Program-made: the position numbers and the translations under genes | Source: Bacillota bacterium | GTDB taxonomy: Bacteria; Bacillota; UBA994 | Direction of reading: 5' to 3' | Assembly: GCA_018725535.1 (NCBI GenBank) | Contig: QLUS01000041.1 | Coordinates: 1 to 12,255, forward strand | Length of the DNA stretch: 12,255 nucleotides | Notes under the pieces: generated by a model | Database searches by the model: none | Told to the model about the DNA's origin: nothing | Seen by the model: the letters and a program-made list of their open reading frames with translations, nothing else | Shown: piece by piece, positions 6,110 to 12,056 of the stretch | How positions within the stretch are numbered: position 1 is the stretch's first letter | How the letters are laid out: each line of letters starts with the position of its first letter

Positions 6110-8020
6110 TTATTTTTTGTCCTTTATCTGCTGGGAAAGATTCGCAATAACCTCGGCGAGGGGCGATGCACCGCGGTCGCCGCTTTCGCGGGTGCGTACG
6201 GCAACCGTGCCTGCTTGGACTTCTTTGTCCCCGATAACCAGCATGTAGGGAACCTTCTGCATTTGGGCTTCGCGTATCTTAAAGCCAATCTTCTCGTTGC
6301 GGGCGTCTAGCTCGGCGCGGATGCCAGCTTCCTCGAGCTCGGCGACAACCCCCTCGGCATACTCGCGGGCACGGTCGGTAATGGGTAGCACAATGGCCTG
6401 TACCGGCGACAGCCAGAGCGGAAACGCGCCAGCGAAGTGCTCGATCAGCATGGCGATAAACCGCTCGATAGCGCCATAGAGCACGCGGTGGATAACGACG
6501 GGGCGATGCTTTTCGCCGTCCTCGCCAATATAGTGGAGATCGAATTTTTCAGGCATCTGGAAGTCGAGCTGGATGGTGGCGCACTGCCAGCTGCGACCGA
6601 TACTGTCCTCGATGTGAAAGTCGATCTTGGGCCCGTAGAATGCGCCGTCGCCGGGGTTAAGCTTGTAGTTAATCGCCTTGGCTTTGAGCACATTCTCGAG
6701 CGCGGCTTCGGCGATGTTCCAAACCGCGATGTCGCCCATGGCTTTTTCCGGGCGGGTGGAAAGCTCGACCCTGTACTTGAGGTTAAAGACGGTGTAGAAC
6801 TTGTGGACTAAAGCGATGACTCGCGCCACTTCGGCTTCGATTTGGTCGGGCGTCATAAAGATATGGGAGTCGTCCTGCGTAAACGCCCTCACGCGCGCCA
6901 TCCCATGTAGAGCTCCGGATATTTCGTGACGATGCACTAAGCCTAGTTCGCAGTAGCGCAGCGGCAAATCCTTATAGCTGTGAAAGCCATGGCGATACAC
7001 TAGCATGGAGCCGGGGCAGTTCATGGGCTTTACGGCAAAGTCCTGCTCGTCAATCTTGGTGAAGTACATGTTTTCGCGGTAGTGCGCCCAGTGACCGGAA
7101 CGCTCCCACAGGATGCGGTTTAAGATGATGGGGGTGCGGATTTCTTGGTAGCCTGCCTTGCGGTGCTCTTTGCGCCAGAAGTCCTCGAGCTCGTTGCGGA
7201 TAATCATGCCCTTAGGGTGATAGAACGGGAACCCCGGGCCTTCTTCTTGGATGCTAAACAAGTCAAGTTCCTTCCCTAGTTTGCGGTGGTCGCGCTTCTT
7301 CGCCTCTTCGAGGCGGTGCAAATAGCTGTCGAGGTCTGCTTGCTTAAAGAAGGCTGTCCCGTAGATGCGTTGCAACATCGGGCGCTTCTCGTCGCCTCGC
7401 CAGTAAGCCCCGGCAATAGAAAGTAGCTTAAAGCTCTTGACATAGCCTGTATCCGGGAGATGCGGCCCGGCACAGAGGTCTAGAAAATCGTCGTGCTTGT
7501 AATAAGTTAGTTCGGCATCGACGGGGAGATCCTCGATCAGCTCGACTTTAAAGACCTCGTTTTGGCGACGAAACATCTCGACAGCCTCGGTGCGTTCGAT
7601 GGTGTGGCGTTTAAGCGGGCTCTTTTGCGCGACGATCTTCTGCATTTCGCCCTCAATGCGTGCTAGGTCTTCTGGCTTAAACGTTTCCGCCACGGCAAAA
7701 TCGTAATAGAATCCGTCCTTGATGCTCGGACCGATGCCGAGTTTGGCATCCGGAAACAGGCGAATGACAGCTTGCGCCATAATGTGCGCTGCTGTATGCC
7801 GCAGAACCTCCAAAGCCTCCGGCGCATCGGAGGTCAAGACATTGACTTGCGCGTCCTGGGGCAGTTCACGTCCGAGATCGACCACTTGGTTGTTCACCTT
7901 AGCTGCCACCGCTTCTTTTGCTAGGCGCGAACTGATGCTAGCAGCCAAATCACGCGCGGTGGAGCCTTCCAAAATGGCGCGCGCAGCTCCGTCGGGGAGA
8001 GATACATTAATCGTCTTCAT
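6110..8020 (-). CDS. thrS: Threonyl-tRNA synthetase
   Basis: This 636-residue class II synthetase charges tRNA-Thr in the cytoplasm. In order it has a TGS domain (1-62); an editing domain with the HTAAH (75-79) and CAGPH (183-187) motifs that hydrolyses mischarged Ser-tRNA; the class II catalytic core with motif 2 around LVHRHEISG (361-369) and motif 3 near HRVLYGAIERF (511-521); and a C-terminal anticodon-binding domain from about 535. Zinc ligands are visible as C335 (NCPG), H386 (DDSHIF) and H511, matching E. coli C334/H385/H511. I chose the ATG at 8020 over the one at 8041 because the SD TAGGAGG sits between them. The gene is preceded by a complete T-box leader and its own promoter. Confidence 0.97.
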   Translation of the reverse strand: MKTINVSLPDGAARAILEGSTARDLAASISSRLAKEAVAAKVNNQVVDLGRELPQDAQVNVLTSDAPEALEVLRHTAAHIMAQAVIRLFPDAKLGIGPSIKDGFYYDFAVAETFKPEDLARIEGEMQKIVAQKSPLKRHTIERTEAVEMFRRQNEVFKVELIEDLPVDAELTYYKHDDFLDLCAGPHLPDTGYVKSFKLLSIAGAYWRGDEKRPMLQRIYGTAFFKQADLDSYLHRLEEAKKRDHRKLGKELDLFSIQEEGPGFPFYHPKGMIIRNELEDFWRKEHRKAGYQEIRTPIILNRILWERSGHWAHYRENMYFTKIDEQDFAVKPMNCPGSMLVYRHGFHSYKDLPLRYCELGLVHRHEISGALHGMARVRAFTQDDSHIFMTPDQIEAEVARVIALVHKFYTVFNLKYRVELSTRPEKAMGDIAVWNIAEAALENVLKAKAINYKLNPGDGAFYGPKIDFHIEDSIGRSWQCATIQLDFQMPEKFDLHYIGEDGEKHRPVVIHRVLYGAIERFIAMLIEHFAGAFPLWLSPVQAIVLPITDRAREYAEGVVAELEEAGIRAELDARNEKIGFKIREAQMQKVPYMLVIGDKEVQAGTVAVRTRESGDRGASPLAEVIANLSQQIKDKK

Positions 8021-8040
8021 TTCATTTCCTCCTAAATGCA

Positions 8041-8310
8041 TATTGATAAAAACAAAAAACCCCGTGCCACTGCCTTAGCAGGGACGAGGAGTATTTCCCG
8101 CGGTTCCACCCTTGTTGGCTCCTTAAGGGAGCCCAACTCAAACGCTTAACGCGCGTACACGACAGACCTCTTCGGCCGCAGCTCGGGAGGCGGTAGACTC
8201 AACACACACCCCAAAGGGCTTTCAGCCCAAGAATCTGGTCAAAGCCTAGATTCACATGGCCCTTTTCTCTGGAGGGGTTTAAGTGCTAGTCTTCCTCCGT
8301 CATCACTTTA
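8041..8310 (-). promoter_or_regulatory. T-box riboswitch (tRNA-Thr sensing) of thrS
   Basis: The minus strand carries the T-box sequence AGGGTGGAACCGCGGG at 8112-8097; its UGGA would pair with the UCCA end of uncharged tRNA-Thr. About 80 nt upstream is a specifier region, GAGTCT-ACC-GCCTCC, with the Thr codon ACC followed by a purine; the CCTCC can close Stem I with GGAGG near its start. Downstream, CCTCGTCCCTG (8089-8079) and the following CAGTGGCACGGGG form a terminator with a T-tract at 8059-8042. Low charged tRNA-Thr should favour the antiterminator and switch on thrS and the MTH1187 gene. Confidence 0.93.
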
Positions 8311-8314
8311 GAGA

Positions 8315-8343
8315 ACTATAACTCATCGCGTGTCCCCCGTCAA
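8315..8343 (-). promoter_or_regulatory. Promoter of the thrS T-box leader
   Basis: The minus strand reads TTGACG (8343-8338), 17 bp, TATAGT (8320-8315): 5 of 6 matches in each box with ideal spacing. The expected start near 8308 is immediately before Stem I of the T-box. The promoter begins only 7 bp after the stop codon of the MFS gene, so thrS has its own transcript. Confidence 0.8.
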
Positions 8344-8349
8344 TAGCTG

Positions 8350-9504
8350 TCAGAAAACTTGCTGCAGTCGCCGCTGACCAACGAGCATCGCACTACCAAA
8401 AACGAGAGCTAGCAAGGCGGCTAAGGCAAAGGGTAGCCCCACATGTTCGGCATACATCCAGCCAGCAGTGTAGGGCGCCAGGGCAGTCGCGAACCCAGTA
8501 GCTAAATTGTACATGGCAAAACTCATGCCGAGATGCCTTTCCTCGACCACTCCGCTGACTAAGGCCGTCATCAAAGACATCATGGCATTCGTCCCGCCGC
8601 GCACGAAGAACACCACAGCGAGCACCGCCATCGACGGGAACACGAGTTGCACCACATAAGTCCCAGCAAATATAAGCAGGCACGCCCCGAGTACTAGCCA
8701 AGTGCCGCGGCTATCCGCCATGCGACCCAAATGGGGGGCGACTAGTGCCCCACCTACAGCGGCAATCGAGCCAAGCATGCCTATGCTGAGCAAACTTAGT
8801 CTCGCTACGTCCTGCAGATAGGGCGTATTGAAGTTAAACGGCAAAAACATGATATACCATACGCATACACATAGCGCGACTAAGAGCCAAAAACGTTTGG
8901 GGTAGAGAAGTGGGTTCAGGCGGAGCGGGGCTCTAGCAACGCGGTCAGTGGGCGCATTAGGTGTGAGTCTAAACAGCACGCACGTAGACAACAGATAGAA
9001 GAACAGACTGGCGGCGAAAGTAGCGTTCATGGACCAACGTTCCGCCAGAAACCCTCCTAATGTAGGCGCGAAAACCATGCCCATAGAAAAAGCAGAATGA
9101 ACAGTAGCGAACACAAAGCTACGATCACTAGGCGAACTGCGGGACGTCATATAGGACTGCATAGCATTAGTGCTAAACATGGAGAAATTGATGAGAAAGT
9201 AACCAGGGATCAGCCACATCCAATGCGGAGCAAAGGCAAAGATTAAGGGTGCCGGGACACACATCGCCCAACCGATAAGCATGAGGCACCTGCGTTCGTA
9301 GCGGTCGGTCCATATTCCCCCAGGGATGGCTGCCACAGCACCAATCACCATGGCAATTGCGCCTAGGAGACCCAGTTCTACCGCACTAGCGCCCAGTTCA
9401 CGAATATAGGCGGGCATAATAACGCTATAGAGACCGGTACCCATAGCAAAGAACAAGAGCGAAAAATAGATGATTACTAGGTCTTTAGGCAACTTAAATG
9501 GCAT
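8350..9504 (-). CDS. Major facilitator superfamily transporter
   Basis: This integral membrane protein of 384 residues has about 12 hydrophobic segments in two halves, split by a hydrophilic loop near RLTPNAPTDRVARAPLR. The MFS motif A (GGIWTDRYERR, 62-72) lies between the second and third helices, and a degenerate copy (GRMADSRG) appears in the second half. The family moves small molecules, often as a drug or metabolite efflux proton antiporter; the substrate cannot be told from sequence. The SD AGGAGGG precedes the ATG at 9504. It sits between ytxC and thrS, which are adjacent in B. subtilis, so it looks like an insertion into an older neighbourhood. A poly-C/poly-T hairpin lies upstream. 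Confidence 0.88.
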   Translation of the reverse strand: MPFKLPKDLVIIYFSLLFFAMGTGLYSVIMPAYIRELGASAVELGLLGAIAMVIGAVAAIPGGIWTDRYERRCLMLIGWAMCVPAPLIFAFAPHWMWLIPGYFLINFSMFSTNAMQSYMTSRSSPSDRSFVFATVHSAFSMGMVFAPTLGGFLAERWSMNATFAASLFFYLLSTCVLFRLTPNAPTDRVARAPLRLNPLLYPKRFWLLVALCVCVWYIMFLPFNFNTPYLQDVARLSLLSIGMLGSIAAVGGALVAPHLGRMADSRGTWLVLGACLLIFAGTYVVQLVFPSMAVLAVVFFVRGGTNAMMSLMTALVSGVVEERHLGMSFAMYNLATGFATALAPYTAGWMYAEHVGLPFALAALLALVFGSAMLVGQRRLQQVF

Positions 9505-9559
9505 GCGCTGCCCTCCTGCCCCGCTGCTCTAAGCTACCACAAGGCCAGAAATCATACAA

Positions 9560-9584
9560 CCCCCCCTTTTTTTTTTGCGGGGGG
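9560..9584. repeat. Homopolymer hairpin C7-T10-GC-G6
   Basis: On the plus strand seven C (9560-9566), ten T (9567-9576), GC and six G (9579-9584) follow one another, so the C and G runs form a hairpin with a T-rich loop. On the transcribed minus strand the loop is poly-A and no T-tract follows the stem. It lies just after ytxC and may act as a weak terminator or simply be a slippage-prone tract. Confidence 0.5.
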
Positions 9585-9600
9585 AGTTCGTCACTTAGCA

Positions 9601-10491
9601 CTATGGTTCTACCGCCCCTTGCGTAGGGCGCACCGAGTTGCACATCTCACACAGGTCGCATTCGATTAGACGGCCCTCGAATATGTTGCGGATGGTGTCC
9701 TTGAGTTCGCGTCCCCCCTGCAAGCATTTCGCATGCAGAATCAGCCGCGCGGGAGATAGTGTAATCAGAGCACTAATCAACAGGTCTTCGTAAGTTACAT
9801 CAGATTCACACTCCTCTTCGCGCGAAAATCTCTCGAAGGATTCGTGCTTTACAGACTCGCCGTCCGCTCCGCAAACACTGTAGCGTCCCTCGGACGTAAG
9901 CACGAGATGCACCAAGGGCAATTTTGGTTGCTGTATGTCCACAAAGTAGCGCAACAGACGAATGAACTCAGTGTACTCTTTGGCGACGAGGAATTCGTCA
10001 ACTGCTTCACTCACTGTCTCCACAAGTTCCGGTAAGCGGTGTTGCATGCGAAACCGCAGAAACCCGTCCGCGTTAATGTGTCGATTGTAGGCAAGGAACT
10101 CTTCAATCGTATCCTTAAGTTTTGACCACCGTAGCCCCCCAGTTTGCAGGAGTCGCTCGGTAACAAGCTCAATTTTGTGCCGTTCTTCTGCACTAAAATA
10201 ACCGAAGTCGCGCTGGATTATCTCTGCCAATTTGCGTTGACACCAGTCTTCAACCAAAAAATCTGCAAGTGCGGCGGAAGTACACTGCCGACCCAAGTGG
10301 TTTAGCTCAGAGAAGGAAAAGCTGCTCTCCGGAGCAACGTCAACCATAACGCTAATGCTATTAACGGAACGACCTCTCGTCTCTAGCACCTCCACGGTGA
10401 CTCCTTCGTCCACGAGACACTGCAGCTTCTGTGTGAGTATCTCGCGCAGCAGGTAAGTGGGAGCAGTGGTTCCGATAGATACGACTTCCAT
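9601..10491 (-). CDS. ytxC: YtxC-family sporulation-associated protein
   Basis: This 296-residue protein belongs to the YtxC family found in endospore formers; its molecular role is not known. The diagnostic region is TIEEFLAYNRHINADGFLRFRM followed by VDEFLVAKEY and EFIRLLRYFVDIQQPKLP, a strongly conserved helical stretch. The C-terminus ends with PARLILH, DTIRNIFEGR and a small cysteine cluster, CDLCEMC. The ATG at 10491 is chosen because GGGAG lies 10 nt upstream and the family begins at the V-V-S-I-G-T segment; longer in-frame starts up to 10590 lack an SD and overlap the upstream terminator. As in B. subtilis it lies upstream of thrS, here separated by an MFS gene. Confidence 0.87.
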   Translation of the reverse strand: MEVVSIGTTAPTYLLREILTQKLQCLVDEGVTVEVLETRGRSVNSISVMVDVAPESSFSFSELNHLGRQCTSAALADFLVEDWCQRKLAEIIQRDFGYFSAEERHKIELVTERLLQTGGLRWSKLKDTIEEFLAYNRHINADGFLRFRMQHRLPELVETVSEAVDEFLVAKEYTEFIRLLRYFVDIQQPKLPLVHLVLTSEGRYSVCGADGESVKHESFERFSREEECESDVTYEDLLISALITLSPARLILHAKCLQGGRELKDTIRNIFEGRLIECDLCEMCNSVRPTQGAVEP

Positions 10492-10520
10492 GAACGTCAC
10501 ACTCCCTTCTCGTTCAGAAG

Positions 10521-10550
10521 TAGTATATGTGCACGCAAAAATGTTCATAC
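10521..10550 (-). promoter_or_regulatory. Candidate sporulation-type promoter of ytxC
   Basis: Upstream of ytxC the minus strand has GTATGAA (10550-10544), 14 bp, then CATATACTA (10529-10521). The second box fits the -10 of mother-cell sigma factors (close to CATACAnT for sigma-E and exactly CATAnnnTA for sigma-K), while the first is only a loose -35. It also contains TATACT, which could serve sigma-A. The assignment is tentative. Confidence 0.3.
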
Positions 10551-10574
10551 GGGAGGACAATTCCAGCCGCGCTC

Positions 10575-10609
10575 GACAATAAAACGCCAAGGGCAGAAAA
10601 CCCTTGGCG
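10575..10609 (-). terminator. Rho-independent terminator after the tRNA fragment
   Basis: CGCCAAGGG (10609-10601 minus) pairs perfectly with CCCTTGGCG (10593-10585 minus) around a 7-nt loop, followed by TTTTATTGTC. It begins 11 bp after the CCA end of the tRNA fragment, as expected for the terminator of a former tRNA gene on this strand. Confidence 0.85.
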
Positions 10610-10620
10610 CTATTAGTTTA

Positions 10621-10668
10621 TGGTGGGAGCAACAGGGCTCGAACCTGTGGCCTCTACCGCATGGGTAG
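10621..10668 (-). tRNA. tRNA 3'-half fragment, probable integration site
   Basis: The minus strand ends with a perfect T-arm (ACAGG-TTCGAGC-CCTGT), an acceptor 3' strand TGCTCCC, discriminator A and an encoded CCA. A GGTAG/CTACC stem at the anticodon-arm position has only a 5-nt loop (CATGC), so the anticodon is not trustworthy. The expected 5' acceptor strand GGGAGCA and a D-arm are absent; the upstream sequence contains only a weak match (AGAGCATAGC) inside a repeat array. This is the pattern left when an element integrates at a tRNA gene and one end keeps only the 3' part. It would not be a working tRNA. Confidence 0.7.
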
Positions 10669-10678
10669 CGAGAGGCTT

Positions 10679-10713
10679 CTGCTATGCTCTGCTTACGTCT
10701 GCTACACGCTGCT
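10679..10713. repeat. Four CTGCT boxes with 10-bp period
   Basis: CTGCT occurs at 10679, 10689, 10699 and 10709, exactly one helical turn apart and immediately beside the tRNA fragment. The regular phasing suggests protein binding to one DNA face, for example integrase arm-type sites or an excisionase site at an attachment end. It is too short and closely spaced for a CRISPR. Confidence 0.6.
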
Positions 10714-10764
10714 CTGTCAAGGGTTTTAGACTGTCATTCGAACGCATGTTCTGCCGCTTTCCGC

Positions 10765-10869
10765 TCACTTTTGCTGGCTTCCGTTAGAACTTCTGTTAGA
10801 ACTCGTGCTCGACATACGGTGCCGCAGACGCCCCAACGCTTGAAGTCCTAATGGTACTCGGGATAGTAT
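10765..10869 (-). pseudogene. Short open frame, possible tyrosine integrase C-terminal remnant
   Basis: Between an in-frame TGA (10872-10870) and TGA (10767-10765), a frame of about 34 codons contains P-L-G-L-Q-A-L-G-R-L-R-H-R-M-S-S. This resembles the tail of tyrosine recombinases, where a P-x-LQ-x-x-AL-x-RL segment follows the catalytic tyrosine. No catalytic residues and no start or SD are present. Its position next to a tRNA fragment fits an integrase gene ending at an att site, but the match is short and this remains a guess. Confidence 0.2.
10779..10802. repeat. 12-bp tandem direct repeat
   Basis: TTCCGTTAGAAC (10779-10790) is followed directly by TTCTGTTAGAAC (10791-10802), differing at one base. 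It lies about 65 bp from the CTGCT array. Paired short direct repeats near an attachment site are typical of recombinase accessory binding sites; the function is inferred. Confidence 0.55.
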
Positions 10870-10906
10870 TCAACCTTGAGGGGACGGGGGCGGTGATGCA
10901 TGGTAG

Positions 10907-11287
10907 TCAGCCCCCAGTCCGTGCAGATGTGCGGGTTCGAGGCCCTCTCTCGGCACCACCTTGTAAACAGAGGGCAAGCTCAGCGAGCGCAAGATTCTCG
11001 CAGCCCTTTGGCGCTGGCATCGGCTTCGCGCTCATGCCGGATGTCACGAGCGTCGCAAAAGGTCTCTGTTTAGTTGGTCTCACCACATGGACATCGATGT
11101 GCACCAAATTAGAAATAATTTCGTGGAAAACAACATCCGTCTTACCCACATGCCTCTCGATGTGTGCGTCAATGGCATTGATATGCGCTCCGTCCCCGAT
11201 GGCGAGTTCGAAAGGCTTATCTCTCGGCGTATGTCGGTAAATAGGTTGGCCAGATGGCGATGTTTCGCGGATAGGCTTTTCTTTCAT
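10907..11287 (-). CDS. SUFU-domain (suppressor of fused) protein, C-terminally truncated, integron cassette
   Basis: The first 108 residues match the N-terminal part of the SUFU domain: HIERHVG (42-48), VFHEIISNLVHIDVHVVRPT (53-72), the signature TLVTSGMSAKPM (79-90) and LAELALCL (101-108). Bacterial SUFU proteins are usually about 180-200 residues, and some are proposed immunity proteins of polymorphic toxin systems. Here homology stops at LCL, where a Pro-x-x-Trp segment is expected. The remaining 18 codons (QGGAERGPRT onward) are antisense to a tRNA-Leu-like 3' end and carry no domain. The start ATG at 11287 has GAGGG 10 nt upstream. The gene begins 16 bp after an attC core, as cassette genes do. 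It is probably non-functional. Confidence 0.75.
   Translation of the reverse strand: MKEKPIRETSPSGQPIYRHTPRDKPFELAIGDGAHINAIDAHIERHVGKTDVVFHEIISNLVHIDVHVVRPTKQRPFATLVTSGMSAKPMPAPKGCENLALAELALCLQGGAERGPRTRTSARTGG
10918..10958 (+). tRNA. tRNA-Leu-like 3'-end fragment
   Basis: The plus strand carries GTGCGGGTTCGAGG, then CCCTC, then the acceptor 3' strand TCTCGGC, discriminator A (10955) and CCA (10956-10958). This closely matches the end of class II bacterial tRNA-Leu genes (usual T-arm GCGGG/CCCGC); here the T stem is GCGGG/CCCTC with one mismatch. No 5' partner GCCGAGA is found in the preceding 100 bp. It lies in the opposite orientation to the fragment at 10621-10668, and the SUFU homology ends about 5 bp beyond its CCA. 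Confidence 0.6.
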
Positions 11288-11302
11288 CTCAGTCATCCCT
11301 CT

Positions 11303-11383
11303 GTCCAACGCTCACCATAACCGGCGGTTTTACCCGGAGCGTAGCGCAGGCTAAAACCGTCCGAGTTGATGGTGTTGTTCGGC
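11303..11383 (-). other. attC recombination site A (between GIY-YIG and SUFU cassettes)
   Basis: On the minus strand the site opens with GCCGAAC (11383-11377, R''-like, one base off RYYYAAC) and closes with GTTGGAC (11309-11303, perfect GTTRRRY). Inside, ACACCATCAACTCGGACGG and the complement of CCGCCGGTTATGGTGA form an imperfect long hairpin, with unpaired bases, flanked by TTTTA/TAAAA at the variable terminal structure. The 81-bp length is within the attC range. It begins 12 nt after the GIY-YIG stop codon. Confidence 0.8.
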
Positions 11384-11395
11384 AAACTTATGCGG

Positions 11396-11980
11396 CTAAA
11401 TCTCAAGGCACTCTGGAAGGCCATATAACTTGGCCTTTGATCGGTTGTTCATGAGCATTGGAGGCTCATCATTCCAACGCGGAGCTAACATCATGCCTTC
11501 ATCCGGGACATCGCTGTATGGCGACGGCTGTTGACTCAGATGATTCATTATTGATGCCTCGATGCGTTCCAATAGACGCCGCTCAGTTCCAACATCCGCG
11601 ACAAATATACGAAATCCAGCTAGTTGCCTCCTAACCGCCTCCAAGATTTTTGATTTTTGTCCTTCAAATTCATCTCGATGCTCCCGAGCATAACCCCATC
11701 CATGCCATATCTCCTTACGGATACCTTGTTGTGCGGCAGTAAGGTCTAGGACATTATAATCTCCATTCATATAGTGACGCGTATGCTCTCTAAAGCGTAC
11801 GGGTACTGGACGCTGCGTTAATCCAGCGGCATATATCAGATATCCCTGCTGATATTCAAACGTCTGAAGATAGATTCCGGGAACTCTTGGAATCTTCGGC
11901 AGATAATTGTCGTCTTCAAATCCAGGCCAACTGTAAGGACCATCCCATAAGACCTGAATTACGGTTGTTTCTTGATTCAT
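11396..11980 (-). CDS. GIY-YIG nuclease-like protein, integron cassette
   Basis: The 194-residue product has GIY (35-37) and, 12 residues later, YAAG (50-53) in place of the classic YIG. A conserved Arg helix follows (VRFREHT, 61-67), and a glutamate-bearing helix, RRLLERIEASIMNHL (134-148), supplies the expected metal ligand. GIY-YIG domains cut DNA and occur in homing and restriction nucleases and in repair. The divergent YAA and unknown flanks leave activity open. The ATG at 11980 is chosen because AAGGAAGG lies 5 nt upstream; a longer frame to 12082 only reads through the attC site. The stop is 12 nt before attC A, a one-gene cassette. Confidence 0.78.
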   Translation of the reverse strand: MNQETTVIQVLWDGPYSWPGFEDDNYLPKIPRVPGIYLQTFEYQQGYLIYAAGLTQRPVPVRFREHTRHYMNGDYNVLDLTAAQQGIRKEIWHGWGYAREHRDEFEGQKSKILEAVRRQLAGFRIFVADVGTERRLLERIEASIMNHLSQQPSPYSDVPDEGMMLAPRWNDEPPMLMNNRSKAKLYGLPECLEI

Positions 11981-11993
11981 ACGCGCCTTCCTT

Positions 11994-12056
11994 GCCCAAC
12001 GATTGAAATCAGCGGCGCGCGGCTTTTTGCGCGTCCGCTGGATTGATTTGTTAGAT
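11994..12056 (-). other. attC recombination site B (between Mrr and GIY-YIG cassettes)
   Basis: The minus strand starts with ATCTAAC (12056-12050, perfect RYYYAAC) and ends with GTTGGGC (12000-11994, perfect GTTRRRY). Between them AATCCAGCGGACGCGC and GCGCGCCGCTGATT pair into a hairpin with the extrahelical C and A bases typical of attC, closed by an AAAAA loop. The site is 63 bp, close to the common 60-bp attC class. The stop codon of the upstream gene is inside the first core. Confidence 0.9.

Noticed and set aside
10621..10710. A complete tRNA gene on the minus strand.
   Set aside because: There is no 5' acceptor strand or D-arm of the correct length, and the putative anticodon loop has 5 nt.
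10679..10713. CTGCT repeats as a CRISPR array.
   Set aside because: Repeat units are 5 bp with a 10-bp period, far too short, and no cas genes are visible.
10851..11240. Plus-strand open frame of 129 codons.
   Set aside because: It runs antisense to the SUFU gene and through the tRNA fragment, has no SD and shows no recognisable domain.
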